From: Pseudomonas purpurea
GTDB taxonomy: Bacteria; Pseudomonadota; Gammaproteobacteria; Pseudomonadales; Pseudomonadaceae
Reading direction: 5' to 3'
Assembly: GCF_039908635.1 (NCBI RefSeq)
Contig: NZ_CP150918.1
Coordinates: 310,001 to 374,000 of the forward strand
Length of the DNA: 64,000 nucleotides
Shown here piece after piece: positions 51,614-61,534 of the stretch (position 1 is its first letter; each line of letters starts with the position of its first letter). The notes below the pieces were generated by a model. It saw only the letters and a list, made by a program, of their open reading frames with translations. It ran no database searches and was not told the DNA's origin. The position numbers and the translations under genes are program-made.

Positions 51614-54600
51614 TTAACCTTGGCGGGATTGTTCGATCAAGTCTGCCCCTGCATCTTTTCTCAGCAGTTCATACAGCACTGTTATGAACATATCTCGAGT
51701 GGCTTCATCGCTAAGCAGTTGTGTTGCCATGTTTGCGTGGCTGCTCATGGCATCAGCAATGGCCTGGATGGCCTTTCTCGGCAGATCGGCTTTCATGGCC
51801 TGTTCGCGAGTATTGTTTTGCACCTGGTCCATGACCACGTTGTCAGTTCGCAGCTTCTCCGAGACATGTACGGCGAACGCAACTTTGTCGGTGTCAGTAA
51901 TGTTTTTGCCGAAGGCTTCGTTGAGCTTCTCAATCAACTCCGACAGATACTTCTTCTCCCGATCACGCGCATCTCGAAGTCCATTATCAGTAACGCTATA
52001 AAGGCGAGGTGTCTCTTCTGACGGAACTAGACCTCCGAGAGCCGTGCCTTGGTGGATCTTGTAGTGGCTCAATGTCAGGTCCGCGAGGTCGACTTGATCG
52101 GAGCCAATACCTTTGAGCCGCTTGCGCAGTAAACGAGCGAAACTGGCGAAGGCCTCCAGTGACGGATCGGCAAACTCTACTAACTGCGCCACGTATTCGT
52201 AAGTTCGGACGAACTTGGTCAGGCTTTCGCTGAAAATCATAAGCTCGTCGCGTTTCTTGGCAAACTCGGCACGCTGGACGTCAGCGTTCTGCATGTCCTG
52301 CTCATCACCCTGCTCATTAGCGATTTCCCAGGCTTTTTCCCATTTGTCAATGCCGTCGTTGAGCAACTTGAGTTTGCCGTTGAAGCGGTCGGTTGCTGGC
52401 TGGGTCAGGGCATAGAGTTTCTGGTGGGTAACCTTTTGATCAACGATTGCATCACCAAATGCAATCACTTCAGCACGGTCGTAGATGTACATCTCGTCGA
52501 GACGTTGCTTGATGTCGTAGACGATGTTCGGGTCTTGAATATCCGCTACTTGTGCGTCTCGGTAGAAGGTCTTGAAAGCCTTTAGGATTTCTTCGGACTC
52601 GTTGGCGAAATCGATGACAAAGGTCTTGTCCTTGCCAGGATAGGTACGGTTCAGACGAGACAGCGTCTGCACGGCTTCAACGCCAGAGATTTTTTTGTCC
52701 AGATACATTGCAACCAGTTTTGGTTGGTCGAAGCCGGTCTGGAACTTGTTGGCGACGATCATCACGCGGTAATCCGGGGTGTCGAAGGCCATACGCATAT
52801 CACGACCGTTGAGCCCTGGATTGAGGTTGGTTTCGCTAAAGGCGTGATCTTCCTTGAAACCAGCGGCTTTGACTTCCTGATTGGGCACATCACCAGAGAA
52901 AGCCACCATCGACTTTATGCTGGTGTAGTCGTTGCGTTCGCAGTAATCCTGCAAGGCCAGTTGATACTTGACCGCTGAAGCACGAGAAGGCGTCACGATC
53001 ATTGCTTTGGCTTGGCCATTCAATAGATGGCTGACGTTCTTCTTGAAGTGTTCAACGATCAGTTCGACTTTCTGTCCGACGTTGACCGGGTTCAGCGCCA
53101 ACCACTTGGCCAACGCCCGATTGGCGCTTTTTTCATCAACTCGCTCGTCCTGGCTGTCCATGAAAGTCGCACCGATCTTGAAGGCGACTTTGTAGCTGCT
53201 GTAGTTCTTAAGGACATCAAGAATGAAACCCTCTTCGATCGCCTGCTGCATGGTGTACAGGTGAAAGGGGACCGGTGGGTTCTCGGTGCTGACAGGTTGT
53301 TCTGGATAGCGCGTGCGCCCAAAAAGACTCAGCGTTGAGTGTTTAGGGGTAGCGGTAAATGCAAAATAGCTGGCATTGCCCGGCCGCTGGCGCGATGACT
53401 GCCAAACCGACAAGCGCTGTTCCTTGGTGAGCAGCTCCCACTCTTCTTCGCTTTGCCCGGTCAACACATAGCGCAGATCGTCCGCGGTGGTGCCACCGGT
53501 GGAACTGTGGGCTTCGTCGATGATGATTGCGAAACGCCGGTCACGTAGCGACTGCTCACCGAGAATGGCTGTTTGCGCATGAGGGAATGTCTGCAATGTA
53601 CAGATGATAATCGGTGCCCCGTCGAGCATGGCGTTTGCCAGTTGCTTACTCTTGGGCAGATTCGATGTTTCTCGGTCGATGGCCCGTACCAGCCCGGTCT
53701 GATGATCGATTTGCTGGATGGCGTCTTGCAGCTGTTTGTCCAGGACCTGACGGTCGGTGATTACCAGAACGCTGTGAAAGTAAGGCTCGCCATCCGGGCG
53801 GCGGATACGGATCAGCGAGTGAGCGGTCCAGGCGATGGTGTTGGTTTTGCCGGATCCGGCGCTGTGCTGGATCAGGTAGGGTTGGCCTGCGCCTTCCTTC
53901 TCCACCTCATGCAACATCGCAGTCACGCTTTCCCATTGATGGAAACGTGGAAAAATCAGCGTTTCCTTGAAGGATGCAATGCCCTTGGCGTCTTGCACTT
54001 CCTTGCGCTCAAGCAGCACGAAACGGTGGAAGATCCGCAGCCAGTTGTCTTTTTGCAGCACCTGTTGCCACAGATAACTCACCGGATAACTGCCGTCCTT
54101 GTTAGTCGGGTTCCCCGCGGCACCGTCATTACCTCGGTTGAAGGGTAGAAAGAACGTTGAGTCACCGGCCAGTCGCGTGGTCATGCGGATATCGCTGTCA
54201 CTCATTGCGAAATGCACGACAGCGCCCCGACGGAACACCAGTAACGGTTCGGCCCGACCGGTTTTCACGCTCTTGGGCGGGCGGTCCTGGCAGTACTGCT
54301 GCATGGCTGCTTCCACTGACTGAGTGAAATCGGTTTTGAGCTCGACCGTTGCCACGGGCAAACCATTGATGAAGAACACCAAGTCAATTTCGTCGGTCTT
54401 GTCCTGGGAGTAGCGCAGTTGTGGAACCACTCGCAGACGATTAGCGGCGTAGTACGCAATCACGGTGTCGTTGCGCGCATCTTCAGGCAGGGCCTGACTC
54501 ATGGTCAGAATGGCGGCTCCTGGAACAGGAAAACCATGGCGCAACACGTTGATAGTGCCGCCGAGGTTCTTCTGGAGTTGTTCCACCAGTCGGTCGAGCA

Positions 54601-54805
54601 AAACGGTGCGGGTGCTGTCACCGTGCATCTGACGCAGTTTTGCCAACTGCTGTGGGTGAGTGTCATTCAGCCAGTCGAACACATCTTCCGGATACAACGC
54701 CCGCGCGACGTCATAGCCACTGGATTTACCGACCAGCCAGCCGCTATCGGCCAGTTGCTCGATGATGTGGCGTTCCAGTTCACATTCGTGGTGGATGTGG
54801 GACAT
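51614..54805 (-). CDS. hsdR: Type I restriction endonuclease subunit R (HsdR)
   Basis: Motor and nuclease subunit of a type I restriction system, 1063 residues. The N-terminal PD-(D/E)xK nuclease has Asp141, Glu155 and Lys157 (EIDLVFF, VATVELKTD). The superfamily 2 translocase has Walker A HSAGSGKT (Ser-Gly-Lys-Thr at about 318-321), the DEAH box IIIDEAHSS, and later helicase motifs such as SRLNRTYPGK. The C-terminal domain binds HsdM. It cuts DNA that lacks HsdM methylation at the recognition sequence. It is the last gene of the operon, 72 bp after the AlbA_2 gene, with an 11-bp triple repeat in the gap. It seems intact. Confidence 0.95.
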   Translation of the reverse strand: MSHIHHECELERHIIEQLADSGWLVGKSSGYDVARALYPEDVFDWLNDTHPQQLAKLRQMHGDSTRTVLLDRLVEQLQKNLGGTINVLRHGFPVPGAAILTMSQALPEDARNDTVIAYYAANRLRVVPQLRYSQDKTDEIDLVFFINGLPVATVELKTDFTQSVEAAMQQYCQDRPPKSVKTGRAEPLLVFRRGAVVHFAMSDSDIRMTTRLAGDSTFFLPFNRGNDGAAGNPTNKDGSYPVSYLWQQVLQKDNWLRIFHRFVLLERKEVQDAKGIASFKETLIFPRFHQWESVTAMLHEVEKEGAGQPYLIQHSAGSGKTNTIAWTAHSLIRIRRPDGEPYFHSVLVITDRQVLDKQLQDAIQQIDHQTGLVRAIDRETSNLPKSKQLANAMLDGAPIIICTLQTFPHAQTAILGEQSLRDRRFAIIIDEAHSSTGGTTADDLRYVLTGQSEEEWELLTKEQRLSVWQSSRQRPGNASYFAFTATPKHSTLSLFGRTRYPEQPVSTENPPVPFHLYTMQQAIEEGFILDVLKNYSSYKVAFKIGATFMDSQDERVDEKSANRALAKWLALNPVNVGQKVELIVEHFKKNVSHLLNGQAKAMIVTPSRASAVKYQLALQDYCERNDYTSIKSMVAFSGDVPNQEVKAAGFKEDHAFSETNLNPGLNGRDMRMAFDTPDYRVMIVANKFQTGFDQPKLVAMYLDKKISGVEAVQTLSRLNRTYPGKDKTFVIDFANESEEILKAFKTFYRDAQVADIQDPNIVYDIKQRLDEMYIYDRAEVIAFGDAIVDQKVTHQKLYALTQPATDRFNGKLKLLNDGIDKWEKAWEIANEQGDEQDMQNADVQRAEFAKKRDELMIFSESLTKFVRTYEYVAQLVEFADPSLEAFASFARLLRKRLKGIGSDQVDLADLTLSHYKIHQGTALGGLVPSEETPRLYSVTDNGLRDARDREKKYLSELIEKLNEAFGKNITDTDKVAFAVHVSEKLRTDNVVMDQVQNNTREQAMKADLPRKAIQAIADAMSSHANMATQLLSDEATRDMFITVLYELLRKDAGADLIEQSRQG

Positions 54806-54848
54806 GTGCGATCCTTCACAGCTAAATAGAACCCGGTTTGAGCGGGGG

Positions 54849-54882
54849 AGTTTGTCTAGAGTTTGACTAAAGTTTGTCTAGA
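54849..54882. repeat. Three tandem 11-bp repeats in the hsdR leader
   Basis: AGTTTGTCTAG, AGTTTGACTAA and AGTTTGTCTAG follow one another at 54849, 54860 and 54871, with the stop codon of the AlbA_2 gene inside the third. A further AGTTTGTCTAG occurs at 55026-55036 inside that gene. The period is one base off a multiple of three, so loss or gain of a unit could shift a frame or change spacing. Confidence 0.75.
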
Positions 54883-56560
54883 TAAAGAGGCTTGGTGCGG
54901 GTTTTAGAACCCATCGACCCTTATGCAAACCCCCTGATTTTTCAATGGTTTTGTCCCGTGTCGACATCGCGTTCAGCAGGTTGCGAAATTTGTTCTGCTT
55001 TTGTTTTTCGTCTAAAGCGTCTGAAAGTTTGTCTAGGATCAGCGTGACCAGTTCGTCGCGGGAGGCGGAGCCATAGTGCTTCAGGTAATCGAGGATCAGG
55101 CGTTTGTAGTAGGCGTCGTCGAAGGCTCGATTACGTATGTAGTCGCTCTTGTTGCCAGTGGTTTGGGCTACCTGGGCGGCAGTGTAGTAGTTCGGCTTTC
55201 GGCCTTCGATGAGGCCTTGCTTGCGAAGCATTCCAGCGGCGGTGTCGGTAATCGGCTGCTTTTTCTGAACCCGGTCCAGCAGCATCACCGTGTTTAGCGG
55301 AAGATCATCACGTTCAAGCAGAAGCAGCGTGTAATTCTCGTCAATCACATGTCCGTAGATTTCCAGCACGACTTTTTTCGATTCGGACTTGCTGTAATCC
55401 GGTAGCGGAAAATAGCGGCTGCGCTGTGACAGGGTCATGGTGCGGATACCGAAGCCCATGGTGTCGATCATGTTCAGGCTGACCATGGCCTGGGTCAGCC
55501 AAGGGTTGCGGTAGCGACTTGGGGTCTGCTCGCCGCTGAAATAGTCCTCAGGCTGGCCCTCGAAAAAGCCACCGGCACTTTCGAACACCAACCGGTCGAC
55601 GCGCTCGGTGACGATAATCCGTGAACGCAGCTGATAGTCCTGGTGGGCGATGCAGTTGTGCAGGGCTTCGAGGATGACGCGAGTGTCGTATTTACTGACC
55701 TCGGTTGCCAGCAGTTGGTTTTGCGGGAACAGCTTGTAGCTGATGTTGCGGATGCGGTGCAGCACCTGAGTGGTTGCCAGCAGGAACGGTGGGGCGAAAT
55801 GCTCGTAAGCCTGCTCTTCGCCGGTCAGCTTCCAGGTGATTTGTGCCAGTGTTGGCAGAAAGTGGCTGGATTGCGGTTTGCCGAGCAATAACAGTGCAGT
55901 GTGGGTGATCTGGCCCTGGATGGTGATTTTCGCTTTATCCAGAAAGGTCGCGGTATCCCATGTGGGGATGTCCGGCGCGAACGAAGCGTTTCGATACTTT
56001 TCGGCGAATTTCTCCCGCGCCACGATCAGAGCCTGTTCATCCAGATCGTCGAGTGTTGCGCCTTCCACCGTTTCGGCCGACCAATCACGGTTGTCGATCG
56101 GCTCACTCAGAATGGCTTCCAGCCGCTCCTGACGCATTTCAACCAGCGCGTCGTCCAGGCGCTGCCAAGCTTTGTCATGGGCATACACCGGCAGACGAGG
56201 TCGATGCTGGGGGATATGAAACACCCAAACGGTTTTACCGCTATCGCCGGTGGTGAAGCTTTCGACGCGAAAGCCTTCCGAGTCCAGATTGCTGCAACGC
56301 CCCAGCAGGCGCTGGCGGATGTTCTCCGGTGTGTAATCGTGAAACTTCTCGATGCCGACAATCCGTAACGAAGCGTCCTCTACCCCAATCACCAAATGCC
56401 CGCCCGCCATGTTGGCAATGGCGGACAGGTAGCTGGCAATGTCCTCGCCTTTGCGCCCGGACACGGCGTGGGTGAGGTTTTTGAACTCCTTCCACTCGCA
56501 GGCGGCGTTTTCCTTGGGGAAATGCTCGCGCAGATAGTGCTGAAGGGCGGCTTCGTTCAT
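54878..56560 (-). CDS. AlbA_2 / Schlafen-type ATP-binding protein in the type I RM operon
   Basis: A 560-residue protein. Residues about 15-130 form the AlbA_2 domain (FKNLTHAVSGRKGEDIASYL then SAIANMAGGHLVIGVED), known from transcriptional regulators and Schlafen-like proteins. A middle part near residues 280-360 has the HATPase_c_4-like features (ILEALHNCIAHQDYQ, VFESAGGFFEG), and a C-terminal winged helix follows. Genes like it often travel with type I restriction systems as accessory ATP-binding factors of unknown role. It lies between the GIY-YIG gene (4 bp gap) and hsdR (72 bp). Confidence 0.88.
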   Translation of the reverse strand: MNEAALQHYLREHFPKENAACEWKEFKNLTHAVSGRKGEDIASYLSAIANMAGGHLVIGVEDASLRIVGIEKFHDYTPENIRQRLLGRCSNLDSEGFRVESFTTGDSGKTVWVFHIPQHRPRLPVYAHDKAWQRLDDALVEMRQERLEAILSEPIDNRDWSAETVEGATLDDLDEQALIVAREKFAEKYRNASFAPDIPTWDTATFLDKAKITIQGQITHTALLLLGKPQSSHFLPTLAQITWKLTGEEQAYEHFAPPFLLATTQVLHRIRNISYKLFPQNQLLATEVSKYDTRVILEALHNCIAHQDYQLRSRIIVTERVDRLVFESAGGFFEGQPEDYFSGEQTPSRYRNPWLTQAMVSLNMIDTMGFGIRTMTLSQRSRYFPLPDYSKSESKKVVLEIYGHVIDENYTLLLLERDDLPLNTVMLLDRVQKKQPITDTAAGMLRKQGLIEGRKPNYYTAAQVAQTTGNKSDYIRNRAFDDAYYKRLILDYLKHYGSASRDELVTLILDKLSDALDEKQKQNKFRNLLNAMSTRDKTIEKSGGLHKGRWVLKPAPSLFI

Positions 56561-56564
56561 TGGG

Positions 56565-57518
56565 TTAATCCGTGGGGGGCAGGGCAGGTTGGGCTGGCTT
56601 GAGTGCCGCGACTTGCTGCTCCTGCCAGGCGGCGTAGGTTTGGCCGGTGCTTTCCATCAGCCAAGCTGTTCTTCCGCTGGCGGCACGCCCCAAGATAACA
56701 GCAGCAGCGGCGCTCGGACTCTTGAACGCGTAATCATCGACAAACACGCGCAAACCGTTTTCGGATAACGGGAATACGGAGTCCTCGATAAGACGGGTAT
56801 GGAGTGTCTGATAACAATGAGGGGTGCTGGTCCAGTTGGCGCTAGCGTTAGAGCCCTTGAGTACAAAGAACTCGCCATCGATTTCTTGTGCGCGGGCCTT
56901 GATTGGGGAGCCCTTTTTGGACAGTTCAAAGATTGGCGACTGGCTGACAGTTATTGAGTGAGTGTCGTTTGCCAGACTGACCTGCGAGGGTTTGGTTACT
57001 TCACGCAAAAACTCAAAGCCCAACGCGGGCAACACGATACGGATCTGCTCCAGGAAATACTCCATGTCAGCGCGATCTGACTCGGGCAGATTGCCGTAGT
57101 CATGGGCGGTGCCATTGATGAGAGTACATTGCCCGATGTTCCTGGCAACGCTCATTAATCGACTCTCCAGGTACTTGGCGTGGGCCTTGGTCAGATTCAG
57201 GTCCTTGCTGGTCACCAGACAAACCCGTTCCCAGAAATCCTTGCCGCCCTGATCTTCGGTCCTGTTGTGTTGCTTGAGCCGCTGCGCCACATCGTCCGAC
57301 TCACCGATATACACCTGAGTGCGCAGGCTGTCTTGCGGGTCTGGCCCGATCAGAAAATACACACCGGTGCGGGCGCACTCAGGGCGCTGAATCAACTCGA
57401 CCAGTTTGCTGCGTGGACCGGTCAGTACATGGCCGGTCCAATTCATGATTTCGGCCGTCAGCAGGCCTGTGGGCGTGCCGTCCACCAGGAACAGGCGAAT
57501 GCTGCGGCCTTGGGTCAT
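56565..57518 (-). CDS. GIY-YIG nuclease family protein in the type I RM operon
   Basis: A 317-residue protein with an N-terminal GIY-YIG nuclease domain (about residues 45-135): GVYFLIG (52-58), YIGESDDVAQRLKQH (70-84) with catalytic Arg80, and a Glu near 118 (YLESRLMS). The C-terminal half (about 190-310) resembles DUF4357-type sequences (KGSNASANWTSTPHCYQTLHTRL is not a catalytic part). Its start overlaps the hsdS stop by 4 bp, so it is part of the operon. It might be a second nuclease of the defence system. Confidence 0.88.
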   Translation of the reverse strand: MTQGRSIRLFLVDGTPTGLLTAEIMNWTGHVLTGPRSKLVELIQRPECARTGVYFLIGPDPQDSLRTQVYIGESDDVAQRLKQHNRTEDQGGKDFWERVCLVTSKDLNLTKAHAKYLESRLMSVARNIGQCTLINGTAHDYGNLPESDRADMEYFLEQIRIVLPALGFEFLREVTKPSQVSLANDTHSITVSQSPIFELSKKGSPIKARAQEIDGEFFVLKGSNASANWTSTPHCYQTLHTRLIEDSVFPLSENGLRVFVDDYAFKSPSAAAAVILGRAASGRTAWLMESTGQTYAAWQEQQVAALKPAQPALPPTD

Positions 57519-58762
57519 GAGGCCTCCCTTAGGTCGATCTGGCCGGTGACGGCGGCGGTGATGAGGGCGGAGCGGCGTTCTTTTAGCAGGGTGAGGCTGA
57601 GTTCGGTTTTGGTGATTAGGGTGTCGAGACGGGTGGTTGCTTGATTAAGGTAGTTAACAATACCCTCTTGATCTTGCTTTGGTGGTACCAATACGAAGCA
57701 AGCCCCTAGTTCTTCTGCATTGAGATGTGGCTGTGCTGCCCGCATTTTTTCCAAATCAATTTGATTGGATTTCAAGTAGTCGCTAAGCAGGGCGTATTGT
57801 AAAAAGTCTGGTTCAATACTATGTGCACTAGCGACCATGTCGAAGCCTGCGATGCTTGGACAATGCTCTTCGCGCACAATGGCCGAGTCACCAGTATATG
57901 CCCCACTTCGAACAACAATGATGTCTCCAGGCGCAAGCCAAACAATTCGCTTTTCAGGGATGTCTAGTGGGTCAACATAAACCAGACCTTTGCTTTTTAT
58001 TTTTCCAGCGTCAACATTAGTTGCCCTTATTAAGGGTGTTCCTTCAGATTTGTATGCTGGAGGCTCACCAATTCCATAGCGAATATTTGCTAGATGTTTA
58101 AAACTTCTGACACTCCACTGCTCGGGGATTTCTTTCACGGATGTTACTTCTATGCCTTTCATTTTCGCCCTAGGATCGAGGCCTTTTGAGACGGCATGGG
58201 TGATCAGCGTCTGGCGTTTTTCACGGAGAAGTTCGATGAAGCGGGTTTTCCTCTCCAAGAGTCCATCAATTCGGTCGGTTTCTCGGTCGAGATGGGTGGC
58301 GACTATTCGTTGCTCTTGAACAGAGGGGGTGGCAAACGTGATTTGTCCCAAAACCTCTTGGGTCATGCTAGGAAGAGCGGTATTGGTCGAGTAGCGATCA
58401 AACTGGATTGTTAGAGCGCAATAATATAGGTATCGGGCTACCGACTTTGGGCTGGTTAGCGTGTAATACATTGTGTCAACGGTCCAGAAGGGACCATTGA
58501 CGTATAGTGGTTTGTCGACGGTTCCTTTTCGTCCGAGAAGTACAGATTCGCCGTTAAAAAGATATTCAGTAGCGTAAGTGAATGCACCGCCGGAGCCAAA
58601 GACAGGATATCCCTCGCTATCACTTTCGACTGCTTTGTAATCTCTGCCATTTTGAATCGCGGCTAACCACTTTAGTGGTACTACTTCCCAATGCTCCGGC
58701 ACGCGCCCCAACCACTCCACCCCAGAATCCTTATAAGCCGGATACGGCTTGTAATGACTCAT
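57515..58762 (-). CDS. hsdS: Type I restriction specificity subunit HsdS
   Basis: A 415-residue DNA-recognition subunit with two target-recognition domains (about residues 20-185 and 210-385), each followed by a conserved helix (TDRIDGLLERKTRFIELLRE and ATTRLDTLITKTELSLTLLKE) that forms the spacer between half-sites. Both target domains are AT-richer than the rest of the operon, which is usual because they are swapped between strains. Start and stop overlap hsdM and the GIY-YIG gene by 4 bp. The recognition sequence cannot be read from the protein. Confidence 0.93.
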   Translation of the reverse strand: MSHYKPYPAYKDSGVEWLGRVPEHWEVVPLKWLAAIQNGRDYKAVESDSEGYPVFGSGGAFTYATEYLFNGESVLLGRKGTVDKPLYVNGPFWTVDTMYYTLTSPKSVARYLYYCALTIQFDRYSTNTALPSMTQEVLGQITFATPSVQEQRIVATHLDRETDRIDGLLERKTRFIELLREKRQTLITHAVSKGLDPRAKMKGIEVTSVKEIPEQWSVRSFKHLANIRYGIGEPPAYKSEGTPLIRATNVDAGKIKSKGLVYVDPLDIPEKRIVWLAPGDIIVVRSGAYTGDSAIVREEHCPSIAGFDMVASAHSIEPDFLQYALLSDYLKSNQIDLEKMRAAQPHLNAEELGACFVLVPPKQDQEGIVNYLNQATTRLDTLITKTELSLTLLKERRSALITAAVTGQIDLREAS

Positions 58763-60679
58763 GCCGTCACCTCGTTCAACAGCGCAGCGATCTCCGCTTC
58801 CACGGCTTTCAGGTCCGCATCAATCTCCGTCAGCGAACGTGGCGGCTGGTACTGGTAGAAATAGCGGTTGAAATTGATCTCGTATCCCACGATGCCCACC
58901 AGGCCATCCTTCTCGTCACACTTGCTGGTGTCGATCCAGGCGTCAGGGACGTGTGGCAGTACTTCGCGGGCAAAGTAGTCTTCGATGCGCTGGTTGAGCG
59001 GCACGTTTTCGTTTTCACGCAGGTCGCTGTCGGCCTGCAACTGACCTTTTTCGCCCAGTACCGGTTGGGCTTCAGGGTCGCGCTCACCGAAACAGCTGAA
59101 CAGCGCTTTCTGTGTAGCTTTGCCAAGCTTTTTGACCCCGGCAGCCTTGAGGAAGGCTGGCAGGTTGTCGAAGCTGCCTTCTACCGCCGCGAACTGAGCG
59201 ATGTAATCGGCACCTTTGCTGTCCGCGTAGGTGGCGACTTTCTCGGGTGTGACACTGAAGCGCAGGCGCAGTGGGCGTTCGACAGTGATGCGGCGGTAGC
59301 CGAAGTCGGTGGTGTTGAACATCTTGCTGTTGGGTGCGTCTTCACCCGCATCATGCAGGCGGGCGATGTCGGCGATCTGGCCTTCCGAGAGCAGTTTGCG
59401 TTTGCTGCCCAGGGATTTGCGCATCGGCGCGTGCATGGCGGTGGCGTCGATCAATTGCACCTTGTTCTTGCGTGTCGCGTCCTTGTGGTTGGACAGCATC
59501 CAGATGTAAGTGCCAATGCCGGTGTTGTAGAACAGGTCGTTGGGCAGGGCGATGATTGCTTCCAGCCAATCGTTTTCCAGAATCCAGCGGCGTATCTCCG
59601 ACTCACCGGAGCCGGCGCCACCGTTGAACAGCGGCGAGCCGGACAGCACGATGCCAATCCGGCTGCCGCCCAGTTCGATAGGTTTGCGCTTGGACAGCAA
59701 GTGCATCAAAAACAACAGCGAGCCATCACCCACGCGTGGCAGGGCCTGCACCAAAGCGCCCGGCGAAGCCTTTGTGTTTTTGCTCGTCCTGCACCTGCTT
59801 TTGGACCTTTTCCCACTTCACCCCGAATGGCGGGTTGGCCAGGCAGTAATCGAACTGCTCATGGGGCAGTTGGTCGTGGGAGAGGGTGTTACCGAGCTTG
59901 ATATTTTTGGTCTCGAATCCCTGAATCAACTTATCCGCCAGCGAGATGGCGTAGGTCTCGGGGTTCAGCTCTTGGGCGTACGGGATCAGGCGCGCGTTAG
60001 GGTTCCACTCGGCAACCTGCTCGATGGCCGACGACAGAAAGCCGCCAGTACCAGCCGCGCAGTCGTAGACGGTGCGGACCACGCCCTTGCCATTCAGCGC
60101 TTGGTGATCGGGAGAAAACACCAGGGTGGTTGCCAGCCGCACCACATCACGGGGGGTGAAAAACTCCCCGGCAGTGTCGTTGGCCGACTCGGCGAATTTG
60201 CGAATCAGATGCTCGAACACCAGGCCCATTTCATGGTTGCTGATGGTGTTGGGGTGCAGGTCGATACTGGCGAACTTCTGAGTCACCAGGTACAGCAGGT
60301 TGGCGCTTTCGAGACGGTTCAGCCAATCGCTGAAGTTGAAGTGTTGGAACACTTGATGGGCGTTGGCCGAGAACTTGGCGATGTAGTCTTCCAGATTCGC
60401 CCGGGTGCTCGTCGCGCCAACGTTGGCCAGGTCGTACTGCGAAGTGTTGTAGAAGGTCGCTTGCGCGATGCCTGGCAGAATCAGGTCCAGGTCGACGGTG
60501 GTGTTCTTCAGTGCAGTGAACTGGGTACGTACTTTGTCGCGGGTAGGTTCCAGTACACATTCCAGCCGGCGCAACACGGTGAACGGCAAGATGATGCGAC
60601 CGAACTCGGATTGCTTGAAGTCACCGCGCAGGACGTCTGCCACGTTCCAGATAAAGTCGGCCAGGTTTTGCTGATTCAC
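58759..60679 (-). pseudogene. hsdM: Type I DNA methyltransferase subunit HsdM, split by a one-base frameshift
   Basis: The N6-adenine methyltransferase of the system. The first part (from a GTG at 60679 with an AGAGGAAC site) holds the N-terminal helical domain, motif I DCAAGTGGFL and motif IV LANPPFG, then breaks at KGFAGRFGAG and stops at 59726. The second part, open from 59754, resumes in the next frame as LPRVGDGSLLFLMHL and continues to 58759. Deleting one base of the CAGGGCC heptamer at 59740-59746 restores the usual GAGLPRVGDGSLLFL and a protein of about 640 residues. As written there is no functional methyltransferase, which would make an active HsdR lethal; this argues that the frameshift is an artefact. 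Confidence 0.9.
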
Positions 60680-60812
60680 GAGTGTTCCTCTCAATGCATT
60701 GCGAGCCTGGACCTGGCGGCAAGGAGGGAGATGAATCGGAAAATGGTCATCCCTGCACGCAAGCCCTAAGGCGTATCGCCAGCGGGCGATTTAATTGGGC
60801 GCAAGGATGCCA

Positions 60813-61286
60813 TTAATCGATGCGCGGGGCATCTTCCTCAAGTAGATCAGCGCCCAAGTCGGCAGCCACTTCGTCCATGGCCTGAGAAAAATCCGCAACT
60901 ACGTCTGGTGCATCGAGCCATTTGAGGGTTTCGTCTTCTGTGGCGCCATGGGCCCACTTCCGGTAATCAATCAAAAAGAACTGAATAAGAGTTGCCATTG
61001 TTTCTGAGGGATCGCCCGACTGGCTCATCTCTTGTTGCAGGCCTTGATCTGCCGAAAGCACATCAGCCAAGGCGGTGAACATCGTGACGAACAGATCTTT
61101 GCGACTTTCGTCCTCTGCTTCTTGAAACAGGACGAACAGGCTCTCCAAATAATCGATCGGATGCGCGCTTGCTCCGTCAGAGAAATCGCCGAGTTGCGCA
61201 GGGTGGCTGCTTCTAGCCACGCGCTGCTGCTTGGCCTTTACCTTGGCGCGTTTGGCTCGCTTTTGTTGTTTGGTCTGGGATGCCAT
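60813..61286 (-). CDS. Lysine/arginine-rich small protein, copy 3
   Basis: A 157-residue member of the family seen at 46.0-46.4 and 47.6-48.0 kb. The N-terminus has KQQKRAKRAKVKAKQQR, the C-terminal part is acidic with LIDYRKW near residue 110 and KWLDAPDVVADF near 122. The ATG at 61286 follows GGAGA. The frame is open 16 codons further upstream. It lies between the type I restriction operon and tRNA-Phe, on the same strand as both. Confidence 0.8.
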   Translation of the reverse strand: MASQTKQQKRAKRAKVKAKQQRVARSSHPAQLGDFSDGASAHPIDYLESLFVLFQEAEDESRKDLFVTMFTALADVLSADQGLQQEMSQSGDPSETMATLIQFFLIDYRKWAHGATEDETLKWLDAPDVVADFSQAMDEVAADLGADLLEEDAPRID

Positions 61287-61420
61287 TGGATTGTCTCCAT
61301 CTGCACAAGGGCGATCCAGTTGATTAAAGCGCAAAGCGGCCGATCGTTTAAGTCTCGGCGATGTAGGAAAGAGTATTAGGGGGTGGCGTGGAGCGAGGCG
61401 TCATCAAATTCCAGGCATAA

Positions 61421-61453
61421 AAAAACCCTGAATCTTGCGATTCAGGGTTTTCG
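61421..61453 (-). terminator. Terminator downstream of tRNA-Phe
   Basis: On the minus strand, AAAACCCTGAATC pairs with GATTCAGGGTTTT around GCAA, followed by a T-run. It lies 6 bases past the tRNA 3' end. Confidence 0.88.
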
Positions 61454-61458
61454 GTATT

Positions 61459-61534
61459 TGGTGCCCAGAGACGGAATCGAACCGCCGACACGGGGATTTT
61501 CAATCCCCTGCTCTACCGACTGAGCTATCTGGGC
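61459..61534 (-). tRNA. tRNA-Phe (anticodon GAA)
   Basis: A 76-base cloverleaf with encoded CCA. The acceptor GCCCAGA pairs with TCTGGGC, the anticodon arm GGGGATTGAAAATCCCC carries GAA, and the T arm contains CGGTTCGATTCCG. It follows yggX on the minus strand, as in other pseudomonads. Confidence 0.98.
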
